This document shows, in pieces, positions 25,945-34,724 of a stretch of DNA of 61,255 nucleotides (positions are counted from its first letter, which is position 1; the number at the start of each line of letters is the position of its first letter). The notes beneath the pieces are model-generated. The model was not told the origin of the DNA and did no database searches. It saw only the letters and a program-made list of their open reading frames with translations. The translations under genes and the position numbers were made by a program. Location: NCBI GenBank assembly GCA_964427825.1, contig CAYRUU010000001.1, positions 1-61,255 of the forward strand. The letters are read 5' to 3'. The DNA is from GCA-2747515 sp964427825. Lineage in GTDB: Bacteria; Patescibacteriota; Minisyncoccia; Moranbacterales; GCA-2747515.

Positions 25945-28062
25945 ATGATGACGGTAAATAAAATCAAAAAAAGAAACGGTACGATTGTTGACTTTGACAT
26001 ACGCAAAATTGAACGCGCCATCACGAAGGCGGCGGAGGCATCGCGTCCGACAAAGAAAATGGATACCCAAAAGGTTGCGCACTATGCGGTCACGCGTATC
26101 GGTAAGAAGTATGGCGACGCGATTCCTACCGTGGAGCAGGTGCAAGATGTCGTGGAGGAGGCGTTGGTCAAGCACAATTATCCACAGGTGGCAAAGGATT
26201 ACATCTTGTACCGTCAAAAACGCACAGAAATTCGCGAAGATCGCAATGTGATGGTGGATGTGGAGAAAACAATGGGGGAATACCTCAATCAGCTGGATTG
26301 GCGTGTTAATGCGAACTCAAATCAAGGATATTCGTTGGGCGGCATGATCCTCAACACGGCAGGTAAGGTGACGGCAAATTACTGGTTGTCGCACATTTAT
26401 CCCAAAGCGGTGGGTGAGGCGCATCGTAATGCCGATATGCACATCCATGATTTGGATATGTTTTCTGGTTATTGTGCAGGATGGAGCTTGCGCTCTCTTT
26501 TGGAGGAGGGTTTTAACGGTGTGGACAACAAAATTGAGTCTAATCCTCCAAAACACCTCTCCAGTGCTGTGGCACAAATGGTGAATTTTTTGGGGACGCT
26601 GCAAAATGAGTGGGCCGGTGCGCAGGCATTTTCCAGTTTTGACACCTACTTGGCGCCGTTCGTCAAGAAAAAAGAGATGGAAATTCGTGCTGCTATTAGA
26701 AAATACGGCATGACATTTCCTACGCCAAAGAAAAAGAAGGACTATATTGAAAGTTCTGTGTATAATTACGTCTACCAAAATATGCAGTCTTTTGTGTTTA
26801 ATCTCAATATTCCGTCACGCTGGGGAACGCAGACGCCATTTACTAATATTACGTTGGACTGGGTGTGTCCGGATGATCTCAAGAAAAAGACGCTGCTTTT
26901 GGGCGGTAAGCCATTTACACATACCTTTGGTGAGCTGCAAAAAGAGATGGATATGATCAATAAGGCTTTTATTGACGTGATGATGGCGGGGGACTCCAAG
27001 GGGCGAACATTTACCTTCCCAATTCCAACCTACAACATCACTAAGGATTTTGACTGGGAGGATGAGAAAGTGTTACCGCTGTTTGATATGACGGCGAAAT
27101 ATGGCACACCGTACTTTCAGAATTTCATCAATTCCGATCTTGATCCAGGGGATGTGCGATCTATGTGCTGCCGCTTGCAATTGGATCTCAAGGAATTACG
27201 CAAGCGCGGCGGTGGACTGTTCGGTTCTGCGGAGATGACGGGATCAATCGGTGTGGTTACTATTAATTTAGCACGTATTGGTAAGATGGCGGCGGGCGAC
27301 AAGGAAGTGTTTTTTGAACGCGTAACGTATTTGATGGAGCTTGCCAAGACATCGCTGGAAATGAAGAGAGAGGTGATTCAAAAGTGGATTGACCGCGGAC
27401 TTTTCCCCTATACACGACGCTATTTAGGTACACTCAAAAACCACTTTTCCACAATCGGTGTTAATGGTATGAATGAAGCGATTCGTAATTTCACCAATGA
27501 TCAAGAAAACATTGCATCACCGTTCGGACAGGATTTTGCTAAGGAGGTATTGGACTATATTCGTGAAAAAATGTCTGTTTTCCAAGAAGAAACGGGAAAT
27601 TTGTACAATCTGGAGGCGACGCCTGGCGAGGGGACGACCTATCGCTTTGCAAAAGAAGATCAAAAGCGTTTCAAGGATATTTTTCAGGCTGGTACAAAAG
27701 AGGCCCCCTACTACACCAACTCCAGTCAGTTGCCGGTGGGCTATACAGACGATATTTTTGAGGCGCTTGACCTACAGGATGATCTGCAGAAGAAGTATAC
27801 AGGCGGTACGGTGTTTCATGGTTATATGAGTGAGCGCATCAGTTCGGGGAAGGTGTGTGCGCAGTTGATTAAAAAGATTCTCACGAACTATCGGTTGCCG
27901 TATATTACCATCACGCCGACGTTCTCTATTTGCCCAAAACACGGCTATTTGGCGGGTGAATATGATTTTTGCCCGAAGTGCGATTTGGATCTTGGCATAC
28001 GTAAAAAGCATTGCGATAGTGAATTCCGCGGGCGCTATGAGAGTCCGCATGCGGAGCGATAG
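25945..28062 (+). CDS. nrdD: anaerobic (class III) ribonucleoside-triphosphate reductase, catalytic part without the glycyl-radical tail
   Basis: 705 aa. Residues 1-95 are an ATP-cone (VNKIKKRNGTIVDFDIRKIE) for allosteric control. The 10-stranded barrel follows, with HIHDLD, SNQGYSLGG and the FTNITLDW segment. A zinc-binding region lies near 663-679 (CPKHGY...CPKC). The chain then ends in unrelated residues. The RVxGY glycyl-radical motif is missing and is found on the next, separate gene. The protein reduces NTPs to dNTPs without oxygen. Operon: nrdD, radical-tail gene, nrdG. Confidence 0.95.
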   Translation: MMTVNKIKKRNGTIVDFDIRKIERAITKAAEASRPTKKMDTQKVAHYAVTRIGKKYGDAIPTVEQVQDVVEEALVKHNYPQVAKDYILYRQKRTEIREDRNVMVDVEKTMGEYLNQLDWRVNANSNQGYSLGGMILNTAGKVTANYWLSHIYPKAVGEAHRNADMHIHDLDMFSGYCAGWSLRSLLEEGFNGVDNKIESNPPKHLSSAVAQMVNFLGTLQNEWAGAQAFSSFDTYLAPFVKKKEMEIRAAIRKYGMTFPTPKKKKDYIESSVYNYVYQNMQSFVFNLNIPSRWGTQTPFTNITLDWVCPDDLKKKTLLLGGKPFTHTFGELQKEMDMINKAFIDVMMAGDSKGRTFTFPIPTYNITKDFDWEDEKVLPLFDMTAKYGTPYFQNFINSDLDPGDVRSMCCRLQLDLKELRKRGGGLFGSAEMTGSIGVVTINLARIGKMAAGDKEVFFERVTYLMELAKTSLEMKREVIQKWIDRGLFPYTRRYLGTLKNHFSTIGVNGMNEAIRNFTNDQENIASPFGQDFAKEVLDYIREKMSVFQEETGNLYNLEATPGEGTTYRFAKEDQKRFKDIFQAGTKEAPYYTNSSQLPVGYTDDIFEALDLQDDLQKKYTGGTVFHGYMSERISSGKVCAQLIKKILTNYRLPYITITPTFSICPKHGYLAGEYDFCPKCDLDLGIRKKHCDSEFRGRYESPHAER

Positions 28063-28112
28063 AAGTGTTGACGAACCATGTTATACTATAAGTAATTAAT
28101 AAAAATAAAACT

Positions 28113-28301
28113 ATGGCATCACAAGTGCTAAAAGGGGATCATGAGGGGCGCACACCGTGCGAGGTGTGGACACGTGTAATGGGATACTTTCGTCCCGTGT
28201 CGTTTTTCAACACAGGAAAGAAATCCGAGCACTATTCACGCAAGCATTTTCAAGAGTGCGTGATCGCCAACGAAAGTTTTACCAATAAGTATGCTGATTA
28301 G
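28113..28301 (+). CDS. stand-alone glycyl-radical domain of NrdD
   Basis: 62 aa. CEVWTRVMGYFRPV and FNTGKKSEHYSRK match the C-terminal glycyl-radical segment of NrdD (usual form C-x-SRVxGYLRPV..WN.GK). G24 should carry the radical formed by NrdG. It starts 50 nt after nrdD and overlaps nrdG by 11 nt. It is therefore likely to be made and used with them, as a small second subunit that completes the reductase. Confidence 0.85.
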   Translation: MASQVLKGDHEGRTPCEVWTRVMGYFRPVSFFNTGKKSEHYSRKHFQECVIANESFTNKYAD

Positions 28302-28995
28302 CGGAATCCAACCGTTTACGCTTCTGGACTATCCGGACAAGGTGGCAGCGATTATTTTCACCCCAGGGTGTAATATGCGCTGCCGTTTTTGTCACAATAA
28401 AGAATTTGTCTTGCCGGAAGAAATTGCAAAAATACGCAAAAGTTTTATTGCGGAGAAGACCGTGTTGAATTTTTTGCGATCGCGCAAGGGTAAGTTGGAT
28501 GGCGTGGTGATTTCTGGTGGTGAGCCCACGGTGCAACCGAATTTGCGGCAGTTCATCACTAAGGTGCGCGCAATGGGATTTTTGGTGAAGCTAGACACCA
28601 ATGGCAACTTGCCGGATGTACTAAAAAATTTGGTAAAGGATAAGCTAGTGGATTATGTGGCGATGGATGTGAAAACGACGCCGGATCGCTACAAAGCTCT
28701 TGTGGGGGATTTGGTGCATCCAGACAAGGTTGTTGAAAGTATCGCTTTCCTCAAAAAAAATCGCATACCCTATGAATTTCGTACAACGTTGATTGCCGGA
28801 GAGCACACACCAAAGGTGATCAAGGACATGGCAAAGCTCCTTGCGGGTGCCGATACGCTGTATTTACAGACATTTCGTCCGGAAACGACGCTGGATCCGG
28901 CGTTTGAAGAGAGAGAATCTCTAACCACAACCACAACGAATCGTTACGTGGATATTTTTACGAAGGTGGGTGTACGTCGCGTTTTTTTGCGATAA
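28291..28995 (+). CDS. nrdG: anaerobic ribonucleotide reductase activating enzyme (radical SAM)
   Basis: 234 aa. CNMRCRFC (Cys 27, 31, 34) binds the 4Fe-4S cluster that splits SAM; ISGGEPTVQP is the GGE motif. It installs the glycyl radical. The overlap with the glycyl-radical mini-gene supports coupling. It resembles the NrdG2 subgroup more than E. coli NrdG. Confidence 0.92.
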   Translation: MLISGIQPFTLLDYPDKVAAIIFTPGCNMRCRFCHNKEFVLPEEIAKIRKSFIAEKTVLNFLRSRKGKLDGVVISGGEPTVQPNLRQFITKVRAMGFLVKLDTNGNLPDVLKNLVKDKLVDYVAMDVKTTPDRYKALVGDLVHPDKVVESIAFLKKNRIPYEFRTTLIAGEHTPKVIKDMAKLLAGADTLYLQTFRPETTLDPAFEERESLTTTTTNRYVDIFTKVGVRRVFLR

Positions 28996-29026
28996 AAAAA
29001 CACTCTTTTTTAAAAGAGTGTTTTTT
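28995..29026 (+). terminator. nrd operon terminator
   Basis: AAAAAACACTCTTTT pairs with its complement around a 2-nt loop, ending in six T. It overlaps the nrdG stop. Confidence 0.85.
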
Positions 29027-29046
29027 GAAGATTTAGAAAGAATGCA

Positions 29047-29343
29047 CTATCTTGGAAGCCTCTCAGTTCTTACAACACCACTCCCATCCGAGTATACCTT
29101 CTGTTCCGGTACATTATCCATAATTCTTCTGCGTTCCTCATCAAACACTTGAAGTACACCCGGAGCATCATTATCGGAAACCTGTGCAAGTTTTTCAACC
29201 AATGCTTTGAGCATTAAAACATCTTTGTTTACACCATCACCCATATACTCTCTAAGCAACTGTTCTTTTTTTTCGCTCAATTCTGCCAAGAGCTCATCAC
29301 TGAGAACCTCTTTTTTCGGGGGCTTGGATTCAAACGTGTTCAT
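29047..29343 (-). CDS. small hypothetical protein
   Basis: 98 aa, soluble, charged, helical (LLAELSEKKEQLLREYM). No family recognised. It lies convergent with the nrd operon and shares its terminator region. Confidence 0.6.
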   Translation of the reverse strand: MNTFESKPPKKEVLSDELLAELSEKKEQLLREYMGDGVNKDVLMLKALVEKLAQVSDNDAPGVLQVFDEERRRIMDNVPEQKVYSDGSGVVRTERLPR

Positions 29344-29440
29344 AGTATTTTGTGAAGTTAATAATAACCACTACTTTTTACAGTATAACAAAAAGCCCAA
29401 AAAAGAGCAATGCTTTTTTTGGGCTGTATGTGAAGTTTTC

Positions 29441-29809
29441 TTAATGCGTGCCGTGTCGTGCAACGGCGCAATAAGCCTGAAACAGGGGATTGTTCTTCAA
29501 CCCCTCCATGTCCAGAGGCTCATTATAAGCCGATGTCGCTCGGTTTTTTTCATAACGAACAATTTGTTGGTAGATTTCTCCCCATACATTGTCCGGTAGT
29601 TTTTTATACACCATGCCCAGAGAAAATTTTTGGGGAGGCGTACTCTTGGCGATTTCTGTAAATTCTTTCATAAATTCAGAGAAATCGTCATCTATTGCTG
29701 CATCTGTTTTACCCATTTCTTGAAGTATTTGGTAGTTTTCTACCAAAGACTCCTGTAGGAGCATAATTGCAGCGCGTGCCATAATATCCATCTCATTTTC
29801 ACTTGTCAA
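29441..29809 (-). CDS. hypothetical protein starting at TTG
   Basis: 122 aa if it starts at TTG 29809, which has a perfect GGAGG 5 nt upstream (29819-29815). ATG 29791 and 29782 are alternatives without a good ribosome site. A longer frame reaches 30094 but would run through the promoter and the tandem repeat. The protein is helical and acidic; function unknown. Confidence 0.6.
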   Translation of the reverse strand: MTSENEMDIMARAAIMLLQESLVENYQILQEMGKTDAAIDDDFSEFMKEFTEIAKSTPPQKFSLGMVYKKLPDNVWGEIYQQIVRYEKNRATSAYNEPLDMEGLKNNPLFQAYCAVARHGTH

Positions 29810-29838
29810 AACGTCCTCCACTGCAGTTGAATGACAAC

Positions 29839-29874
29839 GAACTCTTTGAACTCTTTGAACTCTTTGAACTCTTT
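29839..29874 (-). repeat. four tandem 9-bp repeats in a 5' leader
   Basis: GAACTCTTT occurs four times head to tail (29839, 29848, 29857, 29866) with no mismatches. In the leftward transcript this reads as four AAAGAGTTC units between the transcription start and the ribosome site. Copy number could vary by slippage. Confidence 0.85.
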
Positions 29875-29885
29875 CAAGCCTATAA

Positions 29886-29913
29886 ATTATAGGGTATTTT
29901 ACAAGTTTGTCAA
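29886..29913 (-). promoter_or_regulatory. promoter of the TTG-start gene, facing ldh
   Basis: On the minus strand TTGACA (29913-29908) and TATAAT (29891-29886), spacing 16 nt. A TATAAT for ldh lies at 29936-29941 on the plus strand, so the two promoters are divergent and nearly overlap. Confidence 0.75.
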
Positions 29914-29960
29914 GGGCACGTATACTTATTTTAGGTATAATATGCAATAAAAAGTATCCT

Positions 29961-30884
29961 ATGAATAACAAAGTAACAATCATCGGTGCGGGGATGGTGG
30001 GGTCAACAGTGGCGTATAGCTTGATTTTACAGAGTGTTGTGGATGAGGTTGCCATTATTGATCTCAATGAGGAGTTGTTGCGCGCGCAGGTCATGGACTT
30101 GCAACATGCCGTGCCCTTCGTGGACCGTGCAGAGGTGCGTATGGGGTCCTATGATGACTGTGCGGATAGTCGGGTGGTGGTGATTACATGCGGCGCGGCG
30201 CAAAAAACGGGGGAATCGCGGTTGGATTTGGTACAGAAAAACGCGGCGATTATCAAAGATATTGTGCCAAAAGTGTTTGAACGCAATCCCGACGCTATTG
30301 TGATTATGGTGACAAATCCAGTGGATGTGTTGACGCGTTTGGCAATTTCTCTCTTTCCGGACAAGAAAAATCGCATTTTCGGTACGGGGACAGTGTTGGA
30401 TTCCGCGCGGTTGCGTCATTTATTGGGGCAGACGCTCCGTGTCAGTGCGCAAAGCATTCACGCCTACATCCTCGGTGAACATGGTGACAGTGAATTTCCG
30501 GCGTGGAGTACGGCAACAATTGGAAACATGCGTCTTAACGACTGTGAGGCATTGCACGATGACGAAAAGACACGTATTTTCCAAGAAGCAAAAAATGCTG
30601 CGTATACAATTATTGAAGGGAAGCAATCAACGTATTATGCCATTGGCGCGGGGTGTGCGCAGGTGGTGTATGCTGTGATGCGCGATGAAAAGATTGTGCT
30701 TCCGGTGTCACATATGATGGATGATGTGTACGGCATTTCCGGTGTGTGTCTCAGCATGCCGGCGGTTGTGGGTGCGGATGGCATTGAAGATCGCTTTCAT
30801 GTACCACTCAATGAACAAGAACAAGACTTGCTACACAAAAGCGCGTCGGTGCTGCAAGAGACATTTGCGGCGATTCACATCTAG
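29961..30884 (+). CDS. ldh: L-lactate dehydrogenase
   Basis: 307 aa from ATG 29961. GAGMVGS binds NAD, IIDLN has the adenosine-binding Asp, and AAQKTGESRLDLV carries the Gln that marks lactate rather than malate dehydrogenase. ILGEHGDSEFPAWS holds the catalytic His. It regenerates NAD+ by reducing pyruvate, as expected for a fermenting cell. Confidence 0.95.
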   Translation: MNNKVTIIGAGMVGSTVAYSLILQSVVDEVAIIDLNEELLRAQVMDLQHAVPFVDRAEVRMGSYDDCADSRVVVITCGAAQKTGESRLDLVQKNAAIIKDIVPKVFERNPDAIVIMVTNPVDVLTRLAISLFPDKKNRIFGTGTVLDSARLRHLLGQTLRVSAQSIHAYILGEHGDSEFPAWSTATIGNMRLNDCEALHDDEKTRIFQEAKNAAYTIIEGKQSTYYAIGAGCAQVVYAVMRDEKIVLPVSHMMDDVYGISGVCLSMPAVVGADGIEDRFHVPLNEQEQDLLHKSASVLQETFAAIHI

Positions 30885-30925
30885 GCGTGTGGCACAGGGA
30901 TCTTTTATGAGGTTGGCAGCTTCCA

Positions 30926-32167
30926 CTAGTAGATGATGATGGGCGTGCCAACGGATGCCCAGCTGTAGATCATTTCGGAGTTTTTTGCGTCGTGGCGTAC
31001 ACAGCCGGGAGAGACGGCGCGCCCAATGCTGGATGTGCTTTCTTGACCGCCCTTGGGCATTTCTTCGTGTCCTTCGGGCCAGATTACAAGACCGTGGATG
31101 CCATATTCGCCATTTGCCGTAAATGCCATCCAATAGGGCATATAGACGCCGAGGAGATTGGAGAGGGCATAAGGGTCTTTGTTGTGAATGGTGAATGTGC
31201 CAGTTGGTGTCGGCGTCGTTGGTGCACCAGAGGAGTTGGCGAAACTTGTAACATATTTGCCTTTGTCAAAAAGCGTAGTCACTTGCGCAGCGAGATTGAC
31301 ATCAATGTATTTTGTGTCGGTGATACGCGGGATGGTGGATTTTTTTGCAATTTCTAGGCGCTCATCAATTTGTGTCGGCCATACGTCCGGTGTAGGCATG
31401 ATAGTAGTAAATGTTTTTGTGACAATGGGAAAAAATGCTTGTGGTTGCGCGGATTTATTGCGGACGAAGATAGTGATATTGTGTGCACCAGCAATGTCTT
31501 CCGGTATGGAACCAATGCGAAACTGTGCGGTATTTTTGACGTCTGTTGGGATATTTTCTACGGAAATGGAGGGTTGTATGGCAGCACTGACATCAAAATC
31601 GGTGATCTCTTGGTCAAATGTGACGATGATCGTGTCATTTTCTTGGAGGTAGTCGTCACTGCCCGTAATGCTTGTTGTGATGACGCGCGGGTAGGCACGT
31701 GTCGCGAAGCGGAACATATGCGATGGCTGCGGTGAGGATGTGTCAGGGTGTAGTGGTAGGGCGATGGAATATGTGGTTTCTGGGTCCCATAGCGTTTGGG
31801 GGATGATGTGTAACTCTTGCGGTGTGATCCATGTGAAACGTAGTGTTTCTAACGGAAAACAACCGATCTGCTCTTGGTACGTTTCTGTGTTGGTAATGGG
31901 GTGTGTGAAAGTGATGATAATCTCCTCGTCCAGCGCAATGACGTTATCTGTAATGATGAGAGGCTCCGCCTGTGTGGCGGATGGTGCGTTGTTCACAGGT
32001 AGTGTGAGGGCTGTGCTAAAAGAGGAAAATGGAAAAAAAGCAAACAATAAAAGTGCTACATTGGCGGAAAAAGGTGTGTGCGCAGATGACGCTGTTTTTG
32101 CCTTGTGTTTTTGTGGTGAAAATACGGATGTTGTCATGATTGCGTATAAAAAAAGAGTTGGCCGCAT
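30926..32167 (-). CDS. secreted L,D-transpeptidase (YkuD) with Ig-like domains
   Basis: 413 aa (start at 32167, or 32137 by the second ATG). An N-terminal hydrophobic segment (residues about 38-55) is a signal or anchor. Two beta-rich, Big_5-like regions follow (PSATQAEPLIITDNV; ITDFDVSAAI). The C-terminal YkuD domain has YGIHG and SPGCVRHD with the catalytic Cys. It cross-links peptidoglycan 3-3 or attaches proteins to it. Confidence 0.9.
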   Translation of the reverse strand: MRPTLFLYAIMTTSVFSPQKHKAKTASSAHTPFSANVALLLFAFFPFSSFSTALTLPVNNAPSATQAEPLIITDNVIALDEEIIITFTHPITNTETYQEQIGCFPLETLRFTWITPQELHIIPQTLWDPETTYSIALPLHPDTSSPQPSHMFRFATRAYPRVITTSITGSDDYLQENDTIIVTFDQEITDFDVSAAIQPSISVENIPTDVKNTAQFRIGSIPEDIAGAHNITIFVRNKSAQPQAFFPIVTKTFTTIMPTPDVWPTQIDERLEIAKKSTIPRITDTKYIDVNLAAQVTTLFDKGKYVTSFANSSGAPTTPTPTGTFTIHNKDPYALSNLLGVYMPYWMAFTANGEYGIHGLVIWPEGHEEMPKGGQESTSSIGRAVSPGCVRHDAKNSEMIYSWASVGTPIIIY

Positions 32168-32200
32168 GCGTATTGCGACAACTCACCCTGTAACATGTCT

Positions 32201-32229
32201 ATTATAGCATTTTTTTACACTTTGTTCAA
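32201..32229 (-). promoter_or_regulatory. promoter of the L,D-transpeptidase gene
   Basis: On the minus strand TTGAAC (32229-32224) and TATAAT (32206-32201), spacing 17 nt. Confidence 0.75.
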
Positions 32230-32290
32230 GTCGGCGGTAGTGGTTGTTGCTGGCTATGCATCGTCTGTACATGGGTGTGGATTTGTGGAG

Positions 32291-32318
32291 TTGTTGTATA
32301 AAAAAAATATGGTATACT
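32291..32318 (+). promoter_or_regulatory. promoter of the TSP3-repeat gene
   Basis: TTGTTG (32291-32296) and TATACT (32313-32318), spacing 16 nt. The leader would be about 22 nt. Confidence 0.55.
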
Positions 32319-32346
32319 ATAAAGTAGTAAAAATAAAATTTCTCTT

Positions 32347-33327
32347 GTGTCTATACGATTTGGTTATCACACAGTGGCGTTTGCAGTTTTTAGCACACTG
32401 ACTATTGCCGCGTGTACGGTATATGTGGTGGCGGACGAGGCAAAAAACCTGACGCTTTTTGAAGACTTTGATCAGGATGGTTTGTCTAATGGTGAGGAAT
32501 ATGCCTATGGTACCAATCCATATCTTGCCGATACGGACGGTGATGGGTATTCGGATGGTGTGGAAGTGGAAAGCGGCTTTGATCCACTCAAGCCAGCACC
32601 TGGGGACAAAATTATCAAAAAAGAAAATGTACTCAAGATTGATCCAGCGGATGCCAGAACAACGAATATAACACAGCGCATCTCGGAAAGTCTTGTCACA
32701 TATCTTGCGGACCAGCAAGAAGCCGGTGCGGAAACTGTCAATGCAGAAGAATTTACGAATGTTGTATCTAAGGCGGTTGACCAAGAAGTGTCTTTTATCA
32801 ATCCAGAGACAATAGACTTGGAAAGTATTTCTATCAAAAAGCAGGACTACGAAAAAATGTCGTCGCGAGAGAAAAAAGAACACACAAAAAAGGATACCGT
32901 GGAGTATCTCACATCACTCTCTTACGTTTTTATTAACAGTTTTCCACAGGGATATTTTGATCGTGCACCAGAAGATGTGCAAAAAGAGCTTGTAACCCAT
33001 TTATCGGAGTACTCTACATCGCCAATGGCATATGGGTATTTTGAAGATATGGCGCATCGCTCTGTTGAGGCACAGAAACAGATGTACAATCTTACCGTTC
33101 CAGAGAATATGGTGGAGGTTCATGCCGAAGCGCTTTATTTATTGCGATATATGGAGGACATCTATAAGCAAGGAGACTATAAAAAGGCCAATACTGATGC
33201 AACCTCTCTTATTGCAACATTGGCACAAATACAGGCAATACTCTACAAAGGCATTGAATTGCAGGAAAAAGTAGAAGCGAAACTTATAGAACAAGATCTG
33301 CCTATTGATTCTTTTTTGCCTATATAA
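32347..33327 (+). CDS. secreted protein with thrombospondin type 3-like calcium repeats
   Basis: 326 aa, GTG start. A signal peptide or lipid-like N-terminus (TLTIAAC) is followed at residues about 40-80 by DFDQDGLSNGEEY and DTDGDGYSDGVEV, typical calcium-binding TSP3 repeats. The remaining 240 residues are helical without a known family. It is followed 7 nt later by another secreted protein, so the two likely act together at the cell surface. Confidence 0.82.
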   Translation: MSIRFGYHTVAFAVFSTLTIAACTVYVVADEAKNLTLFEDFDQDGLSNGEEYAYGTNPYLADTDGDGYSDGVEVESGFDPLKPAPGDKIIKKENVLKIDPADARTTNITQRISESLVTYLADQQEAGAETVNAEEFTNVVSKAVDQEVSFINPETIDLESISIKKQDYEKMSSREKKEHTKKDTVEYLTSLSYVFINSFPQGYFDRAPEDVQKELVTHLSEYSTSPMAYGYFEDMAHRSVEAQKQMYNLTVPENMVEVHAEALYLLRYMEDIYKQGDYKKANTDATSLIATLAQIQAILYKGIELQEKVEAKLIEQDLPIDSFLPI

Positions 33328-33334
33328 TGGATTT

Positions 33335-34540
33335 ATGTTTACAACAATACAACGAAAAGCTATTTCAATAGTGCTGTTAGTACACTTAGTGCTATTTACG
33401 GCATTTGCGCCAACCGCATCGGCAGGCTATTGGTTTGAAACATACGGGTCATTGTCCTATAAACAGATGCTGGAAGAAATGGCACAGCAGGTACGAGATG
33501 CTGTGACTGCGGCGGCAAAAATAGCTTCTATTAAAGCGGTCACATCAACACTTGAGAAGTTATTATATGGCAACAGTTCGTCACCACGCAATATCCGTAA
33601 TTTTAATGATTTTTTGATTGCTGATCCACGTGATGCTGCTATTGCCTATGGGCAGGACTTTCTTACGCAAACGCTGCGAGGTATGGGGTCTGGGGATTAT
33701 ACGTCGGCAAGTGGCAGTGTGGGGGGTGACTTTTTGGCGCAAATTTTGCAAGATGCTGGGCAGACCGTTTTGGATCAGTGGAGTGGTAAAGTGACGTCCA
33801 CAGTGGATTATATGAACTACTGCAATCTCTCTGGGCCATCTGGCGGTTATGGGGGTGCCAATTATTTCACGGGACAAAGTGGTGAGGGCGGTATTTTTGC
33901 CGACGGAAATTTTTTGTGCTTCAGTTCCATTTTTGCCAATCCGGTCAACACGCCAATCGGGTTGGCGTTGGCAGTGGATATGGAAACGGCGGCAAAATAT
34001 CAGCAAGAGCAGGAAGTTGCCAAGCTGATGGCAACAAGTACCGGTGTGCTGCCGGATATTGATCAAAATGGTCTTGTTAAAAATCCAGCATATATCATGC
34101 AGTATCTTCAAGAAATAAATCTTCGCACGATTGTGGGTTCAATATCACAAATTGACACAAAAGCATTTTCTACTCTAATTCAGGCGCTTGCTATAGCTAC
34201 ATTTTCACAGGTTGTGCACAAGGGACTGAGTGAGGTGAATGAGGCTGTGGATAAAAATATCGCATCGTTTCAACGGCAATATCAAGAGAAGTTTGGTGAG
34301 TTGATGGATCAGGCTGGCCCCGCCGCATCGTATGCGAGAGATGCATACACTGCCGCACAGCAGCAGCAACAGCAGAAAGAAAAGCGATCCGAGGTATGGG
34401 ACAATCCAGACACACCGGAAGATGAATCAAAGCAAGATTGGAATATTCAAAGAAATCCACCAACTCGTGTTGACAACAACACAACCCAAAGAGATGACTG
34501 GAATATTCAAAACAATCCACCAGTGCGTATCGGTGATTGA
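33335..34540 (+). CDS. secreted Gln/Ala-rich protein with C-terminal WNIQ repeats
   Basis: 401 aa from ATG 33335. A signal peptide ends at TASA (about residue 20). The middle part is helical (LEEMAQQVRDAVTAAAKIA) and has a Gly/Ser-rich segment with two Cys. The tail carries two copies of the motif DWNIQxNPPxR. The layout loosely resembles VirB5/TrbJ pilus-tip proteins, but no diagnostic motif is present. Confidence 0.75.
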   Translation: MFTTIQRKAISIVLLVHLVLFTAFAPTASAGYWFETYGSLSYKQMLEEMAQQVRDAVTAAAKIASIKAVTSTLEKLLYGNSSSPRNIRNFNDFLIADPRDAAIAYGQDFLTQTLRGMGSGDYTSASGSVGGDFLAQILQDAGQTVLDQWSGKVTSTVDYMNYCNLSGPSGGYGGANYFTGQSGEGGIFADGNFLCFSSIFANPVNTPIGLALAVDMETAAKYQQEQEVAKLMATSTGVLPDIDQNGLVKNPAYIMQYLQEINLRTIVGSISQIDTKAFSTLIQALAIATFSQVVHKGLSEVNEAVDKNIASFQRQYQEKFGELMDQAGPAASYARDAYTAAQQQQQQKEKRSEVWDNPDTPEDESKQDWNIQRNPPTRVDNNTTQRDDWNIQNNPPVRIGD

Positions 34541-34563
34541 TCGATATGTTGGGTGAAGTAAAA

Positions 34564-34602
34564 AAACACCGCATTCTTACAAGAGGGGTACGGTGTTTCT
34601 TT
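34564..34602 (+). terminator. terminator of the TSP3 operon
   Basis: AAACACCG pairs with CGGTGTTT over a 19-nt loop, followed by CTTTTA. Confidence 0.6.
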
Positions 34603-34607
34603 TACTG

Positions 34608-34681
34608 TGGACGGCACAAGATTTGAACTTGTGACCTTCTGCATGTCGAGCAGACGCTCTAACCAGCTGAGCTAGCCGTCC
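34608..34681 (-). tRNA. tRNA-Val (GAC) with unusual C33
   Basis: Acceptor GGACGGC pairs with GCCGTCC; D and T arms are canonical. The anticodon stem TCTGC/GCAGA encloses TCGACAT, giving anticodon GAC. Position 33 is C instead of the near-universal U. A73 fits valine. Confidence 0.85.
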
Positions 34682-34724
34682 TTTACGGTGCGGACACATT
34701 GTGTCATGCCCACACCTCTCTACG

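Noticed and set aside
26187..26197. DnaA boxes inside coding genes (nrdD, VirB6-like, 33335 gene)
   Set aside because: Single TTATCCACA matches within well-supported coding sequence are expected by chance and are not clustered.
28062..28113. nrdD split as a simple frameshift
   Set aside because: The break has an ordinary stop, 50 nt of AT-rich spacer and a new ATG; a single-base change would not join the two frames.
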